Origin: an uncultured Pelagibacteraceae bacterium
Lineage (GTDB): Bacteria; Pseudomonadota; Alphaproteobacteria; Pelagibacterales; Pelagibacteraceae
Direction: 5' to 3'
Length of the DNA: 15,518 nt
Assembly: GCA_902519635.1 (NCBI GenBank)
Contig: CABYKW010000012.1
Span: 1-15,518, forward strand
The translations under genes and the position numbers were made by a program. The stretch's first letter is position 1; the number at the start of each line of letters is the position of its first letter. The notes below the pieces were generated by a model that worked only from the letters and a program-made list of their open reading frames with translations, did no database searches and was not told the DNA's origin. Shown in pieces: positions 1 through 8,507 of this stretch.

Positions 1-1324
1 CATTAACATATTTTTTATCTACAGTAACAGTTTCTCCTGCACGATCTGTAGCATTAAAACTTATATCATCTAAAACTTTTTCTATAATTGTGTGCAGTCT
101 TCTAGCTCCAATATTCTCAACCGACGAATTAACTTCTGCAGATATTTTTGCCAACATATCTATTCCATCATCTGTAAATACAAGATTTACATTTTCAGTT
201 TTTAATAATTCTTTATATTGTTTGATTAAACTGTTATCTGGTTCTTTTAGTATCCTTTTAAAATCATCTTCATTTAAAGCATTTAATTCTACTCTAATAG
301 GTAATCTACCTTGTAATTCCGGAAGAAGATCAGAAGGTTTAGCCAATTGAAAAGCTCCTGATGCTATAAAAAGTATATGATCAGTTTTAATTGGCCCGTG
401 TTTTGTGCTTACAGTGGTTCCTTCAATCAAAGGCAATAAATCTCTTTGAACTCCTTCTCTGGATACGTCTCCACCTACCCTGTCGCTTCTTGCTGATACT
501 TTATCTATTTCATCTAAGAAAACTATTCCATTTTCTTCTGTAGCTATTTTTGCTTCTTTAATAATTTTGTCTTCTTCTATCATTTTGTCAGATTCTTGGG
601 CAACTAGAATATCATGAGACTCTTTTACAAGCATTTTTTTCTTTTTGCCTTTTTTGTTTCCCATTGATTTGCCGAGAATGTCTCCAAGGTTTACCATTCC
701 AACGTTACCTCCTGGCATACCTGGTATTTCGAAACTTTGTAACCCTGCGGCTTTATCTTGAACTTCAATTTCTATTTCATTGTTATCTAGATCACCATTT
801 CTTAATCTTTTTCTGAAACTTTCTCTTGTTGCAACACTAGCTTTATTGCCTACTAGTGCATCCAAAACTTTTTCTTCAGCTTTAAGTTCAGCCTTAGCTT
901 TAACTTCTTTTCTTTTTTTTACTCTCTCCATAGCAATAGCTATCTCAATTAGATCTCTAACTATTTGCTCAACGTCCCTTCCCACATAACCAACCTCTGT
1001 AAATCTTGTGGCTTCAACTTTAATAAATGGAGCTTCAGCTAGTTTCGATAGTCTTCTTGAAATCTCTGTTTTCCCAACTCCAGTTGGTCCAATCATAAGA
1101 ATATTTTTTGGAAGAACCTCATCTCTCATTTCTTCTGAAAGAGCTTGTCTTCTCCATCTGTTTCTTAATGCTACCGCAACAGCTTTTTTAGCTTCTTTCT
1201 GTCCTATTACATATCTATCTAATTCAGAGACTATTTCTCTCGGCGATAATGCGCTTACTTTAGAGCTGTCCTTTTTAGTATTTTTTACTAAATTTAAATT
1301 TGTAACATTTTTAGAATTAGCCAT
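1..1324 (-). CDS. hslU: HslU, ATPase subunit of the HslVU protease (C-terminus cut off by window edge)
   Basis: HslU is the AAA+ unfoldase that feeds substrates into the HslV peptidase in the cytoplasm. Reading the minus strand from the ATG at 1324 gives an open frame to the window start (441 codons, no stop). Near the N-terminus is the family segment [16 protein letters not shown] (about residues 27-42), then Walker A GPTGVGKT (79-86), a charged, Lys/Glu-rich I-domain, Walker [11 protein letters not shown] around residue 260, and [14 protein letters not shown] further on. E. coli HslU has 443 residues; alignment of the C-terminal end suggests only about 15-20 residues are missing here, including the SRFIL-like tail that docks into HslV. 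The start codon lies two bases beyond the hslV stop, so the two are surely co-transcribed as hslV-hslU. Identification is firm; only the extreme C-terminus cannot be seen. Confidence 0.96.
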   Translation of the reverse strand, partial: MANSKNVTNLNLVKNTKKDSSKVSALSPREIVSELDRYVIGQKEAKKAVAVALRNRWRRQALSEEMRDEVLPKNILMIGPTGVGKTEISRRLSKLAEAPFIKVEATRFTEVGYVGRDVEQIVRDLIEIAIAMERVKKRKEVKAKAELKAEEKVLDALVGNKASVATRESFRKRLRNGDLDNNEIEIEVQDKAAGLQSFEIPGMPGGNVGMVNLGDILGKSMGNKKGKKKKMLVKESHDILVAQESDKMIEEDKIIKEAKIATEENGIVFLDEIDKVSARSDRVGGDVSREGVQRDLLPLIEGTTVSTKHGPIKTDHILFIASGAFQLAKPSDLLPELQGRLPIRVELNALNEDDFKRILKEPDNSLIKQYKELLKTENVNLVFTDDGIDMLAKISAEVNSSVENIGARRLHTIIEKVLDDISFNATDRAGETVTVDKKYVN

Positions 1325-1326
1325 AA

Positions 1327-1866
1327 CTAAACTTTCTCCACTGTAACGTTATTATTAGTAAACACACAAATGTCCGAAGCAACTTTAATTGCTTTTCTAG
1401 CAATTTCTTCAGCTTTTAAGTCTGATTCTATTAAAACTTTTGCAGCTGCTAGAGCATAATTTCCACCCGATCCGATACCTATAATCCCATCTTCTGGCTC
1501 TAAAACATCTCCTGTACCAGAAATAATAAAGCTATGTTTCTTATCTGCCACAGCCATCAATGCTTCTAATCTTCTTAAAAATTTGTCGCTTCTCCAGTCT
1601 TTTGCTAATTCAACAGCTGCTCTTTGTAAGTTGCCTGCATGTTTTTCAAGTTTTGCTTCTAATCTTTCAAATAATGTTAATGCATCAGCAGTGGATCCAG
1701 CAAAACCAGCTATCACCCCTCTACTTTCTATTTTTCTAACTTTTTTTGCTTTACTTTTTAAGACAGTATTACCGAGACTGACCTGACCATCTCCTGCAAC
1801 GACTGTTTCGTTATTTTTTCTCAATAAGACAATGGTAGTGCCATGCCACTTTTCAGCTGTATTCAT
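1327..1866 (-). CDS. hslV: HslV, threonine peptidase subunit of the HslVU protease
   Basis: HslV forms the double-hexamer proteolytic core that HslU caps. The 179-residue protein begins [13 protein letters not shown]. By family knowledge the nucleophile is the first Thr of the TTIV segment, here Thr10, exposed after removal of a nine-residue propeptide ending WHG, a form usual in alphaproteobacteria (E. coli removes only Met). Other family segments visible are [36 protein letters not shown] and [14 protein letters not shown]. The ATG at 1866 is the natural start because it places the WHG-TT junction correctly; no Shine-Dalgarno site precedes it. The gene is divergent from hisB with about 100 bases between, which must hold the promoters for both. 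No defects seen. Confidence 0.97.
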   Translation of the reverse strand: MNTAEKWHGTTIVLLRKNNETVVAGDGQVSLGNTVLKSKAKKVRKIESRGVIAGFAGSTADALTLFERLEAKLEKHAGNLQRAAVELAKDWRSDKFLRRLEALMAVADKKHSFIISGTGDVLEPEDGIIGIGSGGNYALAAAKVLIESDLKAEEIARKAIKVASDICVFTNNNVTVEKV

Positions 1867-1918
1867 GATGTTATATGTGGAGATTAATTTTAGATCTTCA
1901 ATAGTGAAATCTGATTTA

Positions 1919-1947
1919 TTGATAAAATGCTCATTTATATATATATC
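1919..1947 (+). promoter_or_regulatory. Candidate sigma-70 promoter for the his operon
   Basis: In the hslV-hisB divergent gap, TTGATA (1919-1924) is followed 17 bases later by TATATC (1942-1947), with hisB starting at 1969. The match is reasonable, but the whole gap is AT-rich and TATATA-like strings abound, so the exact -10 is uncertain. No attenuator-like hairpin or His-rich leader peptide is visible before hisB. An opposite promoter for hslV must also lie in 1867-1968; a TTGATA occurs on the minus strand at 1949-1944 but without a convincing -10. Confidence 0.35.
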
Positions 1948-1968
1948 AAAGATAAATTGTCGTAGATT

Positions 1969-2559
1969 ATGAAAAGAAAAGCTAAAATAAATAGAAAAAC
2001 CAAAGAAACTAACATTTCGGTCGCAGTCAACTTAGATGGAAAAGGGAAATATAAAATTAAAACTGGGATAGGTTTTCTTGATCATATGCTTGAGCAGCTA
2101 GCTAAGCACTCATTAATTGACTTAGAAGTTAAAGCCAAAGGCGATACACATATTGACTTACACCATACAACTGAAGACACAGGTATAGCTATCGGGGAAG
2201 CTATTAAAAAAGCTGCAGGTAACCGAAAAGGAATTACAAGATATGCATCAACAATGATTCCCATGGACGAAACTTTAAGCCGAGTTTCAATAGATGTATC
2301 GAACAGACCATACTTAATTTGGAAAGTTAATTTGCCAGTCGAGAAACTTGGTGAAATGGATACAGAACTATTCAAAGAATGGTTCCAAGCTTTTTCCCAA
2401 TCAGCTGGAGTTACTTTACACATAGAGAATATTTACGGTGAAAATAGTCATCACAAGATTGAGTCATGCTACAAAGGTTTAGCTAGATCTTTAAAAGATG
2501 CTTTAGCGATAGATAAAAGAATTAAAAACTCGATACCTTCGACAAAAGGTTCTATTTAA
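1969..2559 (+). CDS. hisB: Imidazoleglycerol-phosphate dehydratase
   Basis: HisB dehydrates imidazole glycerol phosphate to imidazole acetol phosphate, the sixth step of histidine synthesis, using a di-manganese centre. The 196-residue protein is the monofunctional dehydratase, lacking the histidinol phosphatase half found in E. coli. Metal-binding motifs are visible: FLDHM (36-40), DLHHTTED (63-70) and the second HHKIE (161-165) followed by [14 protein letters not shown]. The length matches bacterial monofunctional HisB. It is first in the run hisB-hisH-hisA-hisF-hisE and only five bases separate its stop from the hisH ATG. No Shine-Dalgarno site precedes the ATG at 1969; the candidate promoter is about 20 bases upstream. 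Confidence 0.96.
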   Translation: MKRKAKINRKTKETNISVAVNLDGKGKYKIKTGIGFLDHMLEQLAKHSLIDLEVKAKGDTHIDLHHTTEDTGIAIGEAIKKAAGNRKGITRYASTMIPMDETLSRVSIDVSNRPYLIWKVNLPVEKLGEMDTELFKEWFQAFSQSAGVTLHIENIYGENSHHKIESCYKGLARSLKDALAIDKRIKNSIPSTKGSI

Positions 2560-2564
2560 ATTTG

Positions 2565-3191
2565 ATGAATGTCACAATTGTTGACTACCAATCGGGCAAT
2601 ATAAGCTCAGTCATTAACTCTTTTACAGAGGTTGCTAAAGGTAAAGTAAATCTAGAAGTCACTTCAGATATAAATAAAATTAAATCTAGCGATAAGATTG
2701 TCTTACCTGGTCAAGGTTCATTTAAAAGCTGTGTTGACTCCCTTAACAATATAAATGGATTAGTTGATACACTTAAAGAATTCGCAATCACTAACAAGAA
2801 ACCTTTATTAGGAATTTGTGTCGGGTTACAAATGTTTGCTGATATCGGTTATGAAGAAGTAGAAACAAAGGGATTAGGCTGGATCTCAGGGAAAGTTTCT
2901 AGAATTGATAATCAAAACAGAAAATTTAAACTTCCACACATTGGTTGGAATGAAATTGAAATTCAAAAGAAAAGTAAAATATTTAAAGATATCAAAAATA
3001 AATCTCACATGTATTTCGTTCATAGCTATGAGTTTATGCCTACAGACAAATCAGTTATTTCGGCTACAACAGACTATTCAACTAAAATTGTATGTGCAGT
3101 TGAGAGAGATAATTTATTTGGTACTCAATTTCACCCAGAAAAAAGTGATAAAACTGGATTACAAATTATACAAAACTTTATAAATTTATAA
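2565..3191 (+). CDS. hisH: Imidazole glycerol phosphate synthase, glutaminase subunit
   Basis: HisH hydrolyses glutamine and channels ammonia to HisF, which makes imidazole glycerol phosphate and AICAR. It is a class I glutamine amidotransferase of 208 residues. The nucleophile is Cys85 in GICVGLQ, preceded by VLPGQGSF, and the other catalytic residues are His190 and Glu192 in FGTQFHPEKS. I start it at the ATG at 2565 (MNVTIVDYQSGN), which matches the family's N-terminus. A TTG three bases earlier would add only one residue and is a less likely start. It lies five bases after hisB and three bases before hisA, so the three genes are in one transcript. No defects seen. Confidence 0.95.
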   Translation: MNVTIVDYQSGNISSVINSFTEVAKGKVNLEVTSDINKIKSSDKIVLPGQGSFKSCVDSLNNINGLVDTLKEFAITNKKPLLGICVGLQMFADIGYEEVETKGLGWISGKVSRIDNQNRKFKLPHIGWNEIEIQKKSKIFKDIKNKSHMYFVHSYEFMPTDKSVISATTDYSTKIVCAVERDNLFGTQFHPEKSDKTGLQIIQNFINL

Positions 3192-3194
3192 ATA

Positions 3195-3920
3195 ATGAAA
3201 ATTTTTCCTGCTATAGATATTAAAGATAAGAAATGTGTGAGGTTAATCAAAGGAGACTTTGAGAACAAAACTGAGTACGAAACCTCACCAGTCGATCAAG
3301 CTGCAAAATATAAAGATCATGGTTTTAAAAACTTACACATCGTTGATTTGGATGGTGCTTTAACAGGTAAAACAGTGAATTTAGATATTATTAAAGAAAT
3401 AGTAATTAAATACGATTTTAAAATTGAAATTGGTGGAGGTGTAAGAAATGCAGAAAGCATTAAACAATACATCGATTCTGGAGTAGAGAAAGTAATTTTA
3501 GGTAGTGGTGCAATTAAAAATAAAGAATTTTTAAAAGAGGCATGTGAAAAATTTAAAAATAAAATTGCTTTAGGATTAGATGCGAAGGATGGAAATCTTT
3601 CTGTATCAGGGTGGAAAGAAAATCTAAATGTTAAAACTATTGATTTTTTAAAAGAGGTAAATGACTTTGGAGTCAGCAGAATTGTCTTTACAGATATAAA
3701 TAGAGACGGAATGAAAACTAGTCCTAATTTTGATGAGACGTCAAAAATTGCTGAGATTTCTAATTGCCCAGTTGTCATTTCAGGTGGAGTTTCTTCAATA
3801 AACGATATTAAGAAAGCGAAAGAATTAAATATTAAAAAAATTGAAGGTATAATTGTAGGTAAAGCTATTTATGATGGCGATATTAAACTTGATGAATTAG
3901 CAAAGGAGATTAATGCTTAA
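3195..3920 (+). CDS. hisA: Phosphoribosylformimino-5-aminoimidazole carboxamide ribotide isomerase
   Basis: HisA is the (beta/alpha)8-barrel isomerase that converts ProFAR to PRFAR, the substrate of HisF. The 241-residue protein begins [10 protein letters not shown], with catalytic Asp8, and has the second catalytic Asp at 129 in ALGLDAKDG. The phosphate-binding loops are visible as EIGGGVR (78-84) and VISGGVSS. Length is normal. HisA and HisF share half-barrel ancestry, and this one is HisA because of the FPAIDIK start and the [10 protein letters not shown] segment. Its last eight bases overlap the start of hisF, which suggests coupled translation. No internal disruption. Confidence 0.96.
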   Translation: MKIFPAIDIKDKKCVRLIKGDFENKTEYETSPVDQAAKYKDHGFKNLHIVDLDGALTGKTVNLDIIKEIVIKYDFKIEIGGGVRNAESIKQYIDSGVEKVILGSGAIKNKEFLKEACEKFKNKIALGLDAKDGNLSVSGWKENLNVKTIDFLKEVNDFGVSRIVFTDINRDGMKTSPNFDETSKIAEISNCPVVISGGVSSINDIKKAKELNIKKIEGIIVGKAIYDGDIKLDELAKEINA

Positions 3921-4671
3921 AAATAGAATTATACCTTGTCTTGATGTTAAAAACGGAAGAGTCGTTAAAGGAATTAACTTTATTAAATTAAAAGATGCTG
4001 GAGATCCAGTTGAACAAGCTAAAATTTATAGTGATGGTGGTGCTGATGAGATTTGCTTTTTAGATATAACCGCATCTAATGAAAATAGAGATACAATCAT
4101 TGATATTGTTAGAAAAACTGCAAAAGAATGTTTTGTTCCTTTAACTGTTGGCGGTGGTGTAAGAACTATTCAAAATATTACTGATTTACTTTTAGCTGGA
4201 GCTGATAAAGTATCAATTAATACATCAGCCGTTAAGAATGTTAATTTTGTTAAAGAGGCTTCAAAAAAATTTGGTTCTCAATGTATTGTAGTAGCAATCG
4301 ATGCTAAGAAAGTTTCAGAAAAGACATGGGAAGTTTTTACGCACGGCGGGAGAAACAAAACAGGCATTGATGCTGTAGAATTTGCTAAACAGGTAGAAGC
4401 TAATGGAGCAGGAGAAATTCTTTTAACTTCAATGGATAAAGATGGGACTAAATCCGGTTATGATGTTGATCTATTAAAAGCAATTACAGAGTGCACAAAC
4501 ATCCCGGTAATTGCCTCTGGTGGTGTTGGAACTTTGGATCATTTGTATGATGGTATAGTAAAAGGAGGAGCTAGTGCAGTTTTAGCAGCTTCTATATTCC
4601 ACTATGGCGAATATAAAATAAAGGATGCCAAAGAATATTTGAATTCCAAAAATGTATCTGTAAGATTATAA
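3913..4671 (+). CDS. hisF: Imidazole glycerol phosphate synthase, cyclase subunit
   Basis: HisF is the cyclase barrel that pairs with HisH; ammonia from HisH travels through the barrel to close the imidazole ring. The 252-residue protein starts [20 protein letters not shown], with catalytic Asp11, and has Asp130 in VVAIDAKK, the same positions as in the well-studied Thermotoga enzyme. Phosphate loops TVGGGVR (78-84) and VIASGGVG are intact. It overlaps hisA by eight bases, and AAAGGAG at 3902-3908 inside hisA gives it a strong Shine-Dalgarno site four bases before its ATG, the clearest such site in the his block. The hisE start follows after one base. Confidence 0.97.
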   Translation: MLKNRIIPCLDVKNGRVVKGINFIKLKDAGDPVEQAKIYSDGGADEICFLDITASNENRDTIIDIVRKTAKECFVPLTVGGGVRTIQNITDLLLAGADKVSINTSAVKNVNFVKEASKKFGSQCIVVAIDAKKVSEKTWEVFTHGGRNKTGIDAVEFAKQVEANGAGEILLTSMDKDGTKSGYDVDLLKAITECTNIPVIASGGVGTLDHLYDGIVKGGASAVLAASIFHYGEYKIKDAKEYLNSKNVSVRL

Positions 4672-4672
4672 A

Positions 4673-4945
4673 ATGCTTGAAAATCTTGAACAATTAATAG
4701 AAATAATCAGAGAGAGAAAAAATTCATCCCCAGATAAATCTTACACAAACAAACTTCTCAATGATAAAAACTTATGTGTATCTAAAGTAAAAGAGGAAAT
4801 AGGAGAATTAATTGAGTCTGTGGAGAAAAATTCAAACAAAATACACGAAGCAGCTGACGTAATTTATCATTTGATGGTTTACTTAGAAGCTAATGATATA
4901 AAGATTGAAGATGTGATGAGTGAACTTAAGAAAAGACAAAAATGA
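4673..4945 (+). CDS. hisE: Phosphoribosyl-ATP pyrophosphohydrolase
   Basis: HisE removes pyrophosphate from phosphoribosyl-ATP, the second step of histidine synthesis. The protein is an all-alpha MazG-like NTP pyrophosphohydrolase of 90 residues, somewhat short for the family (usually about 100-110) and trimmed mainly at the C-terminus. Metal-binding acidic motifs are visible: EEIGE (41-45) and EAADVIYH (59-66). It begins one base after hisF and its stop overlaps the next gene as ATGA. The cyclohydrolase hisI, which acts next in the pathway and is fused to hisE in some bacteria, is not present here and must be elsewhere, as must hisG, hisD and hisC. Confidence 0.94.
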   Translation: MLENLEQLIEIIRERKNSSPDKSYTNKLLNDKNLCVSKVKEEIGELIESVEKNSNKIHEAADVIYHLMVYLEANDIKIEDVMSELKKRQK

Positions 4946-5298
4946 GTTACGATAGAAATAATATATTTGCAAAAATTCTCAGAGGAGAAATTCCTTGTAA
5001 AAAAGTTTATGAAAATGATCATGTCTTAGCATTTCACGATATTAATCCTCAAAAAAAAATTCATGTTTTAGTAATTCCAAAAGGTGAATATGTTGATTTA
5101 GATGATTTTAACAATAAAGCATCAAATCAAGAAATAGTTGAGTTGAATAAAGCCTTAACTCATGTTTCAAATTTGTTAGGAGCAAAAGACAAAGGTTATC
5201 GTGCCCTAACCAATATTGGTAGTGATGGAGGGCAAGAAGTACCTCATTTACACTTTCATATATTTGCAGGAGAAAAGATTGGTAAAATGGTAAATTAA
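4942..5298 (+). CDS. HIT-family (HinT-like) nucleotide-binding protein
   Basis: This 118-residue protein belongs to the histidine triad family, cytoplasmic purine nucleoside phosphoramidase-type hydrolases. The N-terminus NIFAKILRGEIPCKKVYEND (7-26) is typical of bacterial HinT. KIHVLVIPK (39-47) forms the conserved strand, and the triad is HLHFHIF (102-108) with His104 the expected nucleophile. The ATG overlaps the hisE stop by four bases (ATGA), so it is a member of the his transcript; HIT genes next to hisE are common in alphaproteobacteria. Its biological substrate is unknown, and nothing in the sequence ties it to histidine synthesis beyond position. It shares one base with the following GNAT gene (TAATG). 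Confidence 0.92.
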   Translation: MSYDRNNIFAKILRGEIPCKKVYENDHVLAFHDINPQKKIHVLVIPKGEYVDLDDFNNKASNQEIVELNKALTHVSNLLGAKDKGYRALTNIGSDGGQEVPHLHFHIFAGEKIGKMVN

Positions 5299-5804
5299 TG
5301 ATTTCACGAGTAAAAAGATATTTTTTAGAAATAAAAGATTTTTCTAATCCTATTGAATTAAATATACCACAGGACTACCAAATAATCTTAGACGACAAAA
5401 AAGATTTTGAATTAAACAAATTTTTTTACAAACAAATTGGTATAGATCATTACTGGCGAGATAGATTAGTTTGGTCAGATAGAGAGTGGTCAAAGTATGC
5501 AGAAAATAAAAATCTTGAAACACATATTTTGAAAAAAGAAGAGAATTTAGTTGGATTTTATGAACAAGAATATCATCCGGAGTCCAAAGAAGTAGAATTG
5601 ATAAATATGGGAATTTTAAAAGAGTTTAGAGGTTTAAAACTGGGTTCAATGCTTCTAAACCATGCTATAGCCAGCGCATCTAGAAAAAATCCCAATAGAA
5701 TGTGGGTACATACTTGTAGCTTAGATCACAAGTACGCTTTGAAAAATTATAAATCTAAAGGTTTTGAAATATTTAAAGAAGAGGAAATAGACTTTGTTGC
5801 TTAA
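5298..5804 (+). CDS. GNAT-family N-acetyltransferase
   Basis: This 168-residue protein has the GNAT fold signature. NMGILKEFRGLKLGSMLLNHAI (about 103-124) is motif A with the acetyl-CoA pyrophosphate loop RGLKLG (111-116), and YALKNYKSKGFEIFK (146-160) is the usual C-terminal segment. The N-terminal half (IGIDHYWRDRLVWSDREWSKY, 48-68) is aromatic-rich and would form the acceptor site; the substrate cannot be named. The start overlaps the hinT stop (TAATG), so it ends the his-hinT transcript. At its 3' end the stop TAA (5802-5804) overlaps the lolA stop on the other strand (5803-5801), leaving no room for an intrinsic terminator. Confidence 0.85.
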   Translation: MISRVKRYFLEIKDFSNPIELNIPQDYQIILDDKKDFELNKFFYKQIGIDHYWRDRLVWSDREWSKYAENKNLETHILKKEENLVGFYEQEYHPESKEVELINMGILKEFRGLKLGSMLLNHAIASASRKNPNRMWVHTCSLDHKYALKNYKSKGFEIFKEEEIDFVA

Positions 5805-6358
5805 TTTATTTTTGGAATTTTAAAAGTCCCCGATTTATAGCTATCATTTTTTGCAACAATATTTAGAGAAAAATTTATATTATTGTTATACTGATCAACA
5901 ATGTTCCACCCTTTTAAATCTAAAGTATTCTTATCAAACAAAACGGTTATTTCATTCTCGCCTAAATAAATTAGTTTTATTAATTTATCAGTTAATTTTA
6001 ATTCTCCAGATTTAACTATTTCTAAAAGCTTATCTTTATATAAAATATTTAAAAAAGGTGATTTTGATATAGGATAGTAATAAGTCTTATTATATCTTTT
6101 TTGTGTTATTGCTAATTTCTTATTATTTATAACAAGCTCTTTTTGTTTTTTATCAAAGTATTCACATTTTAATTTTCCAGGAAACAACAATAGGCAGCTT
6201 CCCTTCTCAGTTTTTTCATTAATAATTTGATTAAAAGTAAATTCTAAAGAGTCCAAATTATTTAGTTGAGTGATTATTTGATCTTTTTCGTTTGCAGATA
6301 AAATAGAAAAAGAAAAAAAGATGAATGCAAAAAATAAAAAAAAAGTTTTGAAAAACAA
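5801..6358 (-). CDS. lolA: LolA-like periplasmic lipoprotein carrier
   Basis: LolA ferries lipoproteins across the periplasm from LolCDE to the outer membrane. The 185-residue protein starts with a Phe-rich signal peptide (residues 1-22, probable cleavage after SILSA). A LolA-type body follows: LDSLEFTFNQIINEKTEKG, then a run of beta strands (LLLFPGKLKCEYF, KELVINNKKLAI), a pattern shared by this divergent family. No sharper motif exists, so the call rests on this and on its place after ftsK, the usual alphaproteobacterial order. The start codon is TTG at 6358: no in-frame ATG lies nearby, an in-frame stop sits at 6379-6377, and GAGAGG about ten bases upstream is a good ribosome site. It begins two bases after the ftsK stop. 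Confidence 0.85.
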   Translation of the reverse strand: MFFKTFFLFFAFIFFSFSILSANEKDQIITQLNNLDSLEFTFNQIINEKTEKGSCLLLFPGKLKCEYFDKKQKELVINNKKLAITQKRYNKTYYYPISKSPFLNILYKDKLLEIVKSGELKLTDKLIKLIYLGENEITVLFDKNTLDLKGWNIVDQYNNNINFSLNIVAKNDSYKSGTFKIPKIN

Positions 6359-6360
6359 AA

Positions 6361-8451
6361 CTAAAGAACCTCTCGTTTACCAACGTGATTAGCTTTGCTA
6401 ACAATTCCTTTTTCTTCCATCATATCAATAATTCTTGCTGCTCTATTGTACCCAATTTGTAATTTTCTCTGTAAGAAACTCGTTGAAGCTTTTCTCTCTG
6501 ACTTAATAATTTTTAAAGCCTCATTATAAAGCTCATCTTCCTCACCATTTTCGGCCATAACAGTTGTACTGTCTTTATTTTCTTGAGTTGTTACTTCTTC
6601 TATATAGTCAGGTTCACCTTGAGCCCTTAATGTATTAGCGATTTTTTCAATTTCTTGTTCTGAAACATAAGGACCGTGTATTCTTACAATTCGATTTGCA
6701 GATGACATAAAAAGCATGTCACCTTTACCAAGTAATTGCTCAGCACCTTGTTCACCTAATATAGTTCTACTGTCAATTTTAGAACTTACTTGAAAAGAGA
6801 TACGAGTTGGGAAATTAGCTTTTATTGTCCCTGTAATGACGTCTACACTTGGTCTCTGAGTAGCCATGATGATATGAATGCCCGCAGCCCTAGCCATTTG
6901 AGATAATTTTTGAATATAACTTTCAATTTCTTTGCCAGAAACTAACATTAAATCTGACATTTCATCTACTACAACAACTATATAAGGCATTTTAAGTTTA
7001 TGTTTAGCGTTATAGCCATCAATATTTCTTACTCCAACTTTGCTCATCAATTTATATCGACTATTCATTTCTTTTACAGTCCAAGCTAATGCTGAAGTAG
7101 CTTGTTTAGCGTCAGTAATTACTGGTGTAAGCAAGTGAGGTATACCTTCATAAGTAGAAAGTTCTAACATTTTAGGATCAATTAAAATGAACTTACATAA
7201 ATCTGGATTTAATTTATAAAGCAAAGATACAATAATAGTATTTATACACACAGATTTTCCAGATCCAGTTGTTCCAGCAATTAATAAATGAGGCATATTT
7301 GTTAAATCACCTACAATCGGTGCACCAGAAATACTTTTTCCAAGCGCTATAGGAAGTCTTATTTCTTTTTTTTGAAATTGGTCATTAGATATTATTTCTC
7401 TTAAAGAAACTCCTTCTCTAGAATCATTTGGTATTTCTATACCAACAGTATTTTTTCCAGGTATGACAGAAACTCTAGCAGATGTTGAACTAGTGTTACG
7501 TGCTAAATCTTCAGATAAATTTATAATTTTTGACACTTTTACACCTGGTGCAGGTTCAAACTCGTATAAGCTAACTACAGGGCCATTGTTTATAGCTTTA
7601 ATTTTTCCTTCAATACCAAAGTCTAATAAAATTTTTTCCATAAATTTAGCATCTGGACGGTTTTTATTTATATCTAGCAAGCTTGGTTTTGATGAGCTTT
7701 TTTCAAGAAAATCTATCGAAGGAAGTTTATATTTTATTTTAGATTGAGTGATTTCTCTTACATCTTTTTCTTCATTATCGAATATGAAAGACTGTTGTGG
7801 TTTTTGTGTTAAAGAAACTTCTTCTTTAACAATCTCATCATCTGCAAGATTAGCAGGAGGTATAGTTTCTTCTTTCTTTCTAAACAAAGTTTTAAATATC
7901 TGCAATATTATTTTCTTTATGTTCAGATCTGAAGAAAAAATAAAAAAAACTAAAGTTAATAAAAATAAACCAAAAAGAGAATATTTACTGTTAATCCAGG
8001 GAGCTATATTGTTAATGAAATTATAACCCACCTCACCAACGAAACCAGCGTTACCATTATCTATAAGCCAAAAAGAATTATTATATGTTAAATATATAAA
8101 AATTGATCCCAATGTAAGATACCCTACAACCAAAAATAGTTTTAAGATTATTCTCTTGATTTCTTTTTTTATTAATAAACTTATTCCCCAAAATAAAAAA
8201 TTAGCTAAAAGCAAGAAGGAAGCTAAACCAAAACTTTGAAGAAGAAAATCTGCAATACTACTGCCGTATATGCCAAAGAAATTTTTAATTTCTAAATTAC
8301 TATCGCCATAAATAAATGAAGGATCTTCAGGGGCATACGTTGCAAATGATATTGCAAGGGCAATACCTGTTAAAATTAAGATTAATCCCAATAATTCAAA
8401 GGTTCGTTTTTTTAAAAAATTTGTTACACTGTCTAAAAAGTTTGTATTCAT
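6361..8451 (-). CDS. ftsK: DNA translocase FtsK
   Basis: FtsK anchors at the septum and pumps DNA during division. The 696-residue protein has an N-terminal membrane domain with about four hydrophobic helices (roughly 20-38, 68-92, 101-122, 158-173) and a short charged linker (about 175-260) rather than the long one of E. coli. The RecA-like motor follows, with Walker A GTTGSGKS (393-400) and Walker B IVVVVDE (491-497), plus IIMATQRPSVDVITG. The C-terminal winged-helix gamma domain is at about 636-696 (FLQRKLQIGYNRAARIIDMMEEKGIV); in characterised homologues this domain reads polar KOPS sites and activates XerCD. The compact linker fits a streamlined genome. It is divergent from the UbiH-type gene with 56 bases between, in which I see no clear promoter, and is followed directly by lolA. 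Confidence 0.96.
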   Translation of the reverse strand: MNTNFLDSVTNFLKKRTFELLGLILILTGIALAISFATYAPEDPSFIYGDSNLEIKNFFGIYGSSIADFLLQSFGLASFLLLANFLFWGISLLIKKEIKRIILKLFLVVGYLTLGSIFIYLTYNNSFWLIDNGNAGFVGEVGYNFINNIAPWINSKYSLFGLFLLTLVFFIFSSDLNIKKIILQIFKTLFRKKEETIPPANLADDEIVKEEVSLTQKPQQSFIFDNEEKDVREITQSKIKYKLPSIDFLEKSSSKPSLLDINKNRPDAKFMEKILLDFGIEGKIKAINNGPVVSLYEFEPAPGVKVSKIINLSEDLARNTSSTSARVSVIPGKNTVGIEIPNDSREGVSLREIISNDQFQKKEIRLPIALGKSISGAPIVGDLTNMPHLLIAGTTGSGKSVCINTIIVSLLYKLNPDLCKFILIDPKMLELSTYEGIPHLLTPVITDAKQATSALAWTVKEMNSRYKLMSKVGVRNIDGYNAKHKLKMPYIVVVVDEMSDLMLVSGKEIESYIQKLSQMARAAGIHIIMATQRPSVDVITGTIKANFPTRISFQVSSKIDSRTILGEQGAEQLLGKGDMLFMSSANRIVRIHGPYVSEQEIEKIANTLRAQGEPDYIEEVTTQENKDSTTVMAENGEEDELYNEALKIIKSERKASTSFLQRKLQIGYNRAARIIDMMEEKGIVSKANHVGKREVL

Positions 8452-8507
8452 ATCGAATCGTTTTACGTACTTTTTACCATTTTTATGAAACTGTTAAAAA
8501 TTTTAAT

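Noticed and set aside
2562..2564. TTG as the hisH start codon
   Set aside because: The ATG three bases later matches the family N-terminus MNV..VDY; the TTG would only add one residue.
8316..8507. A 64-residue N-terminal extension in frame with the UbiH-type gene
   Set aside because: It overlaps ftsK on the other strand, and the flavin motif begins directly after the ATG at 8508, so the extension is chance open frame.
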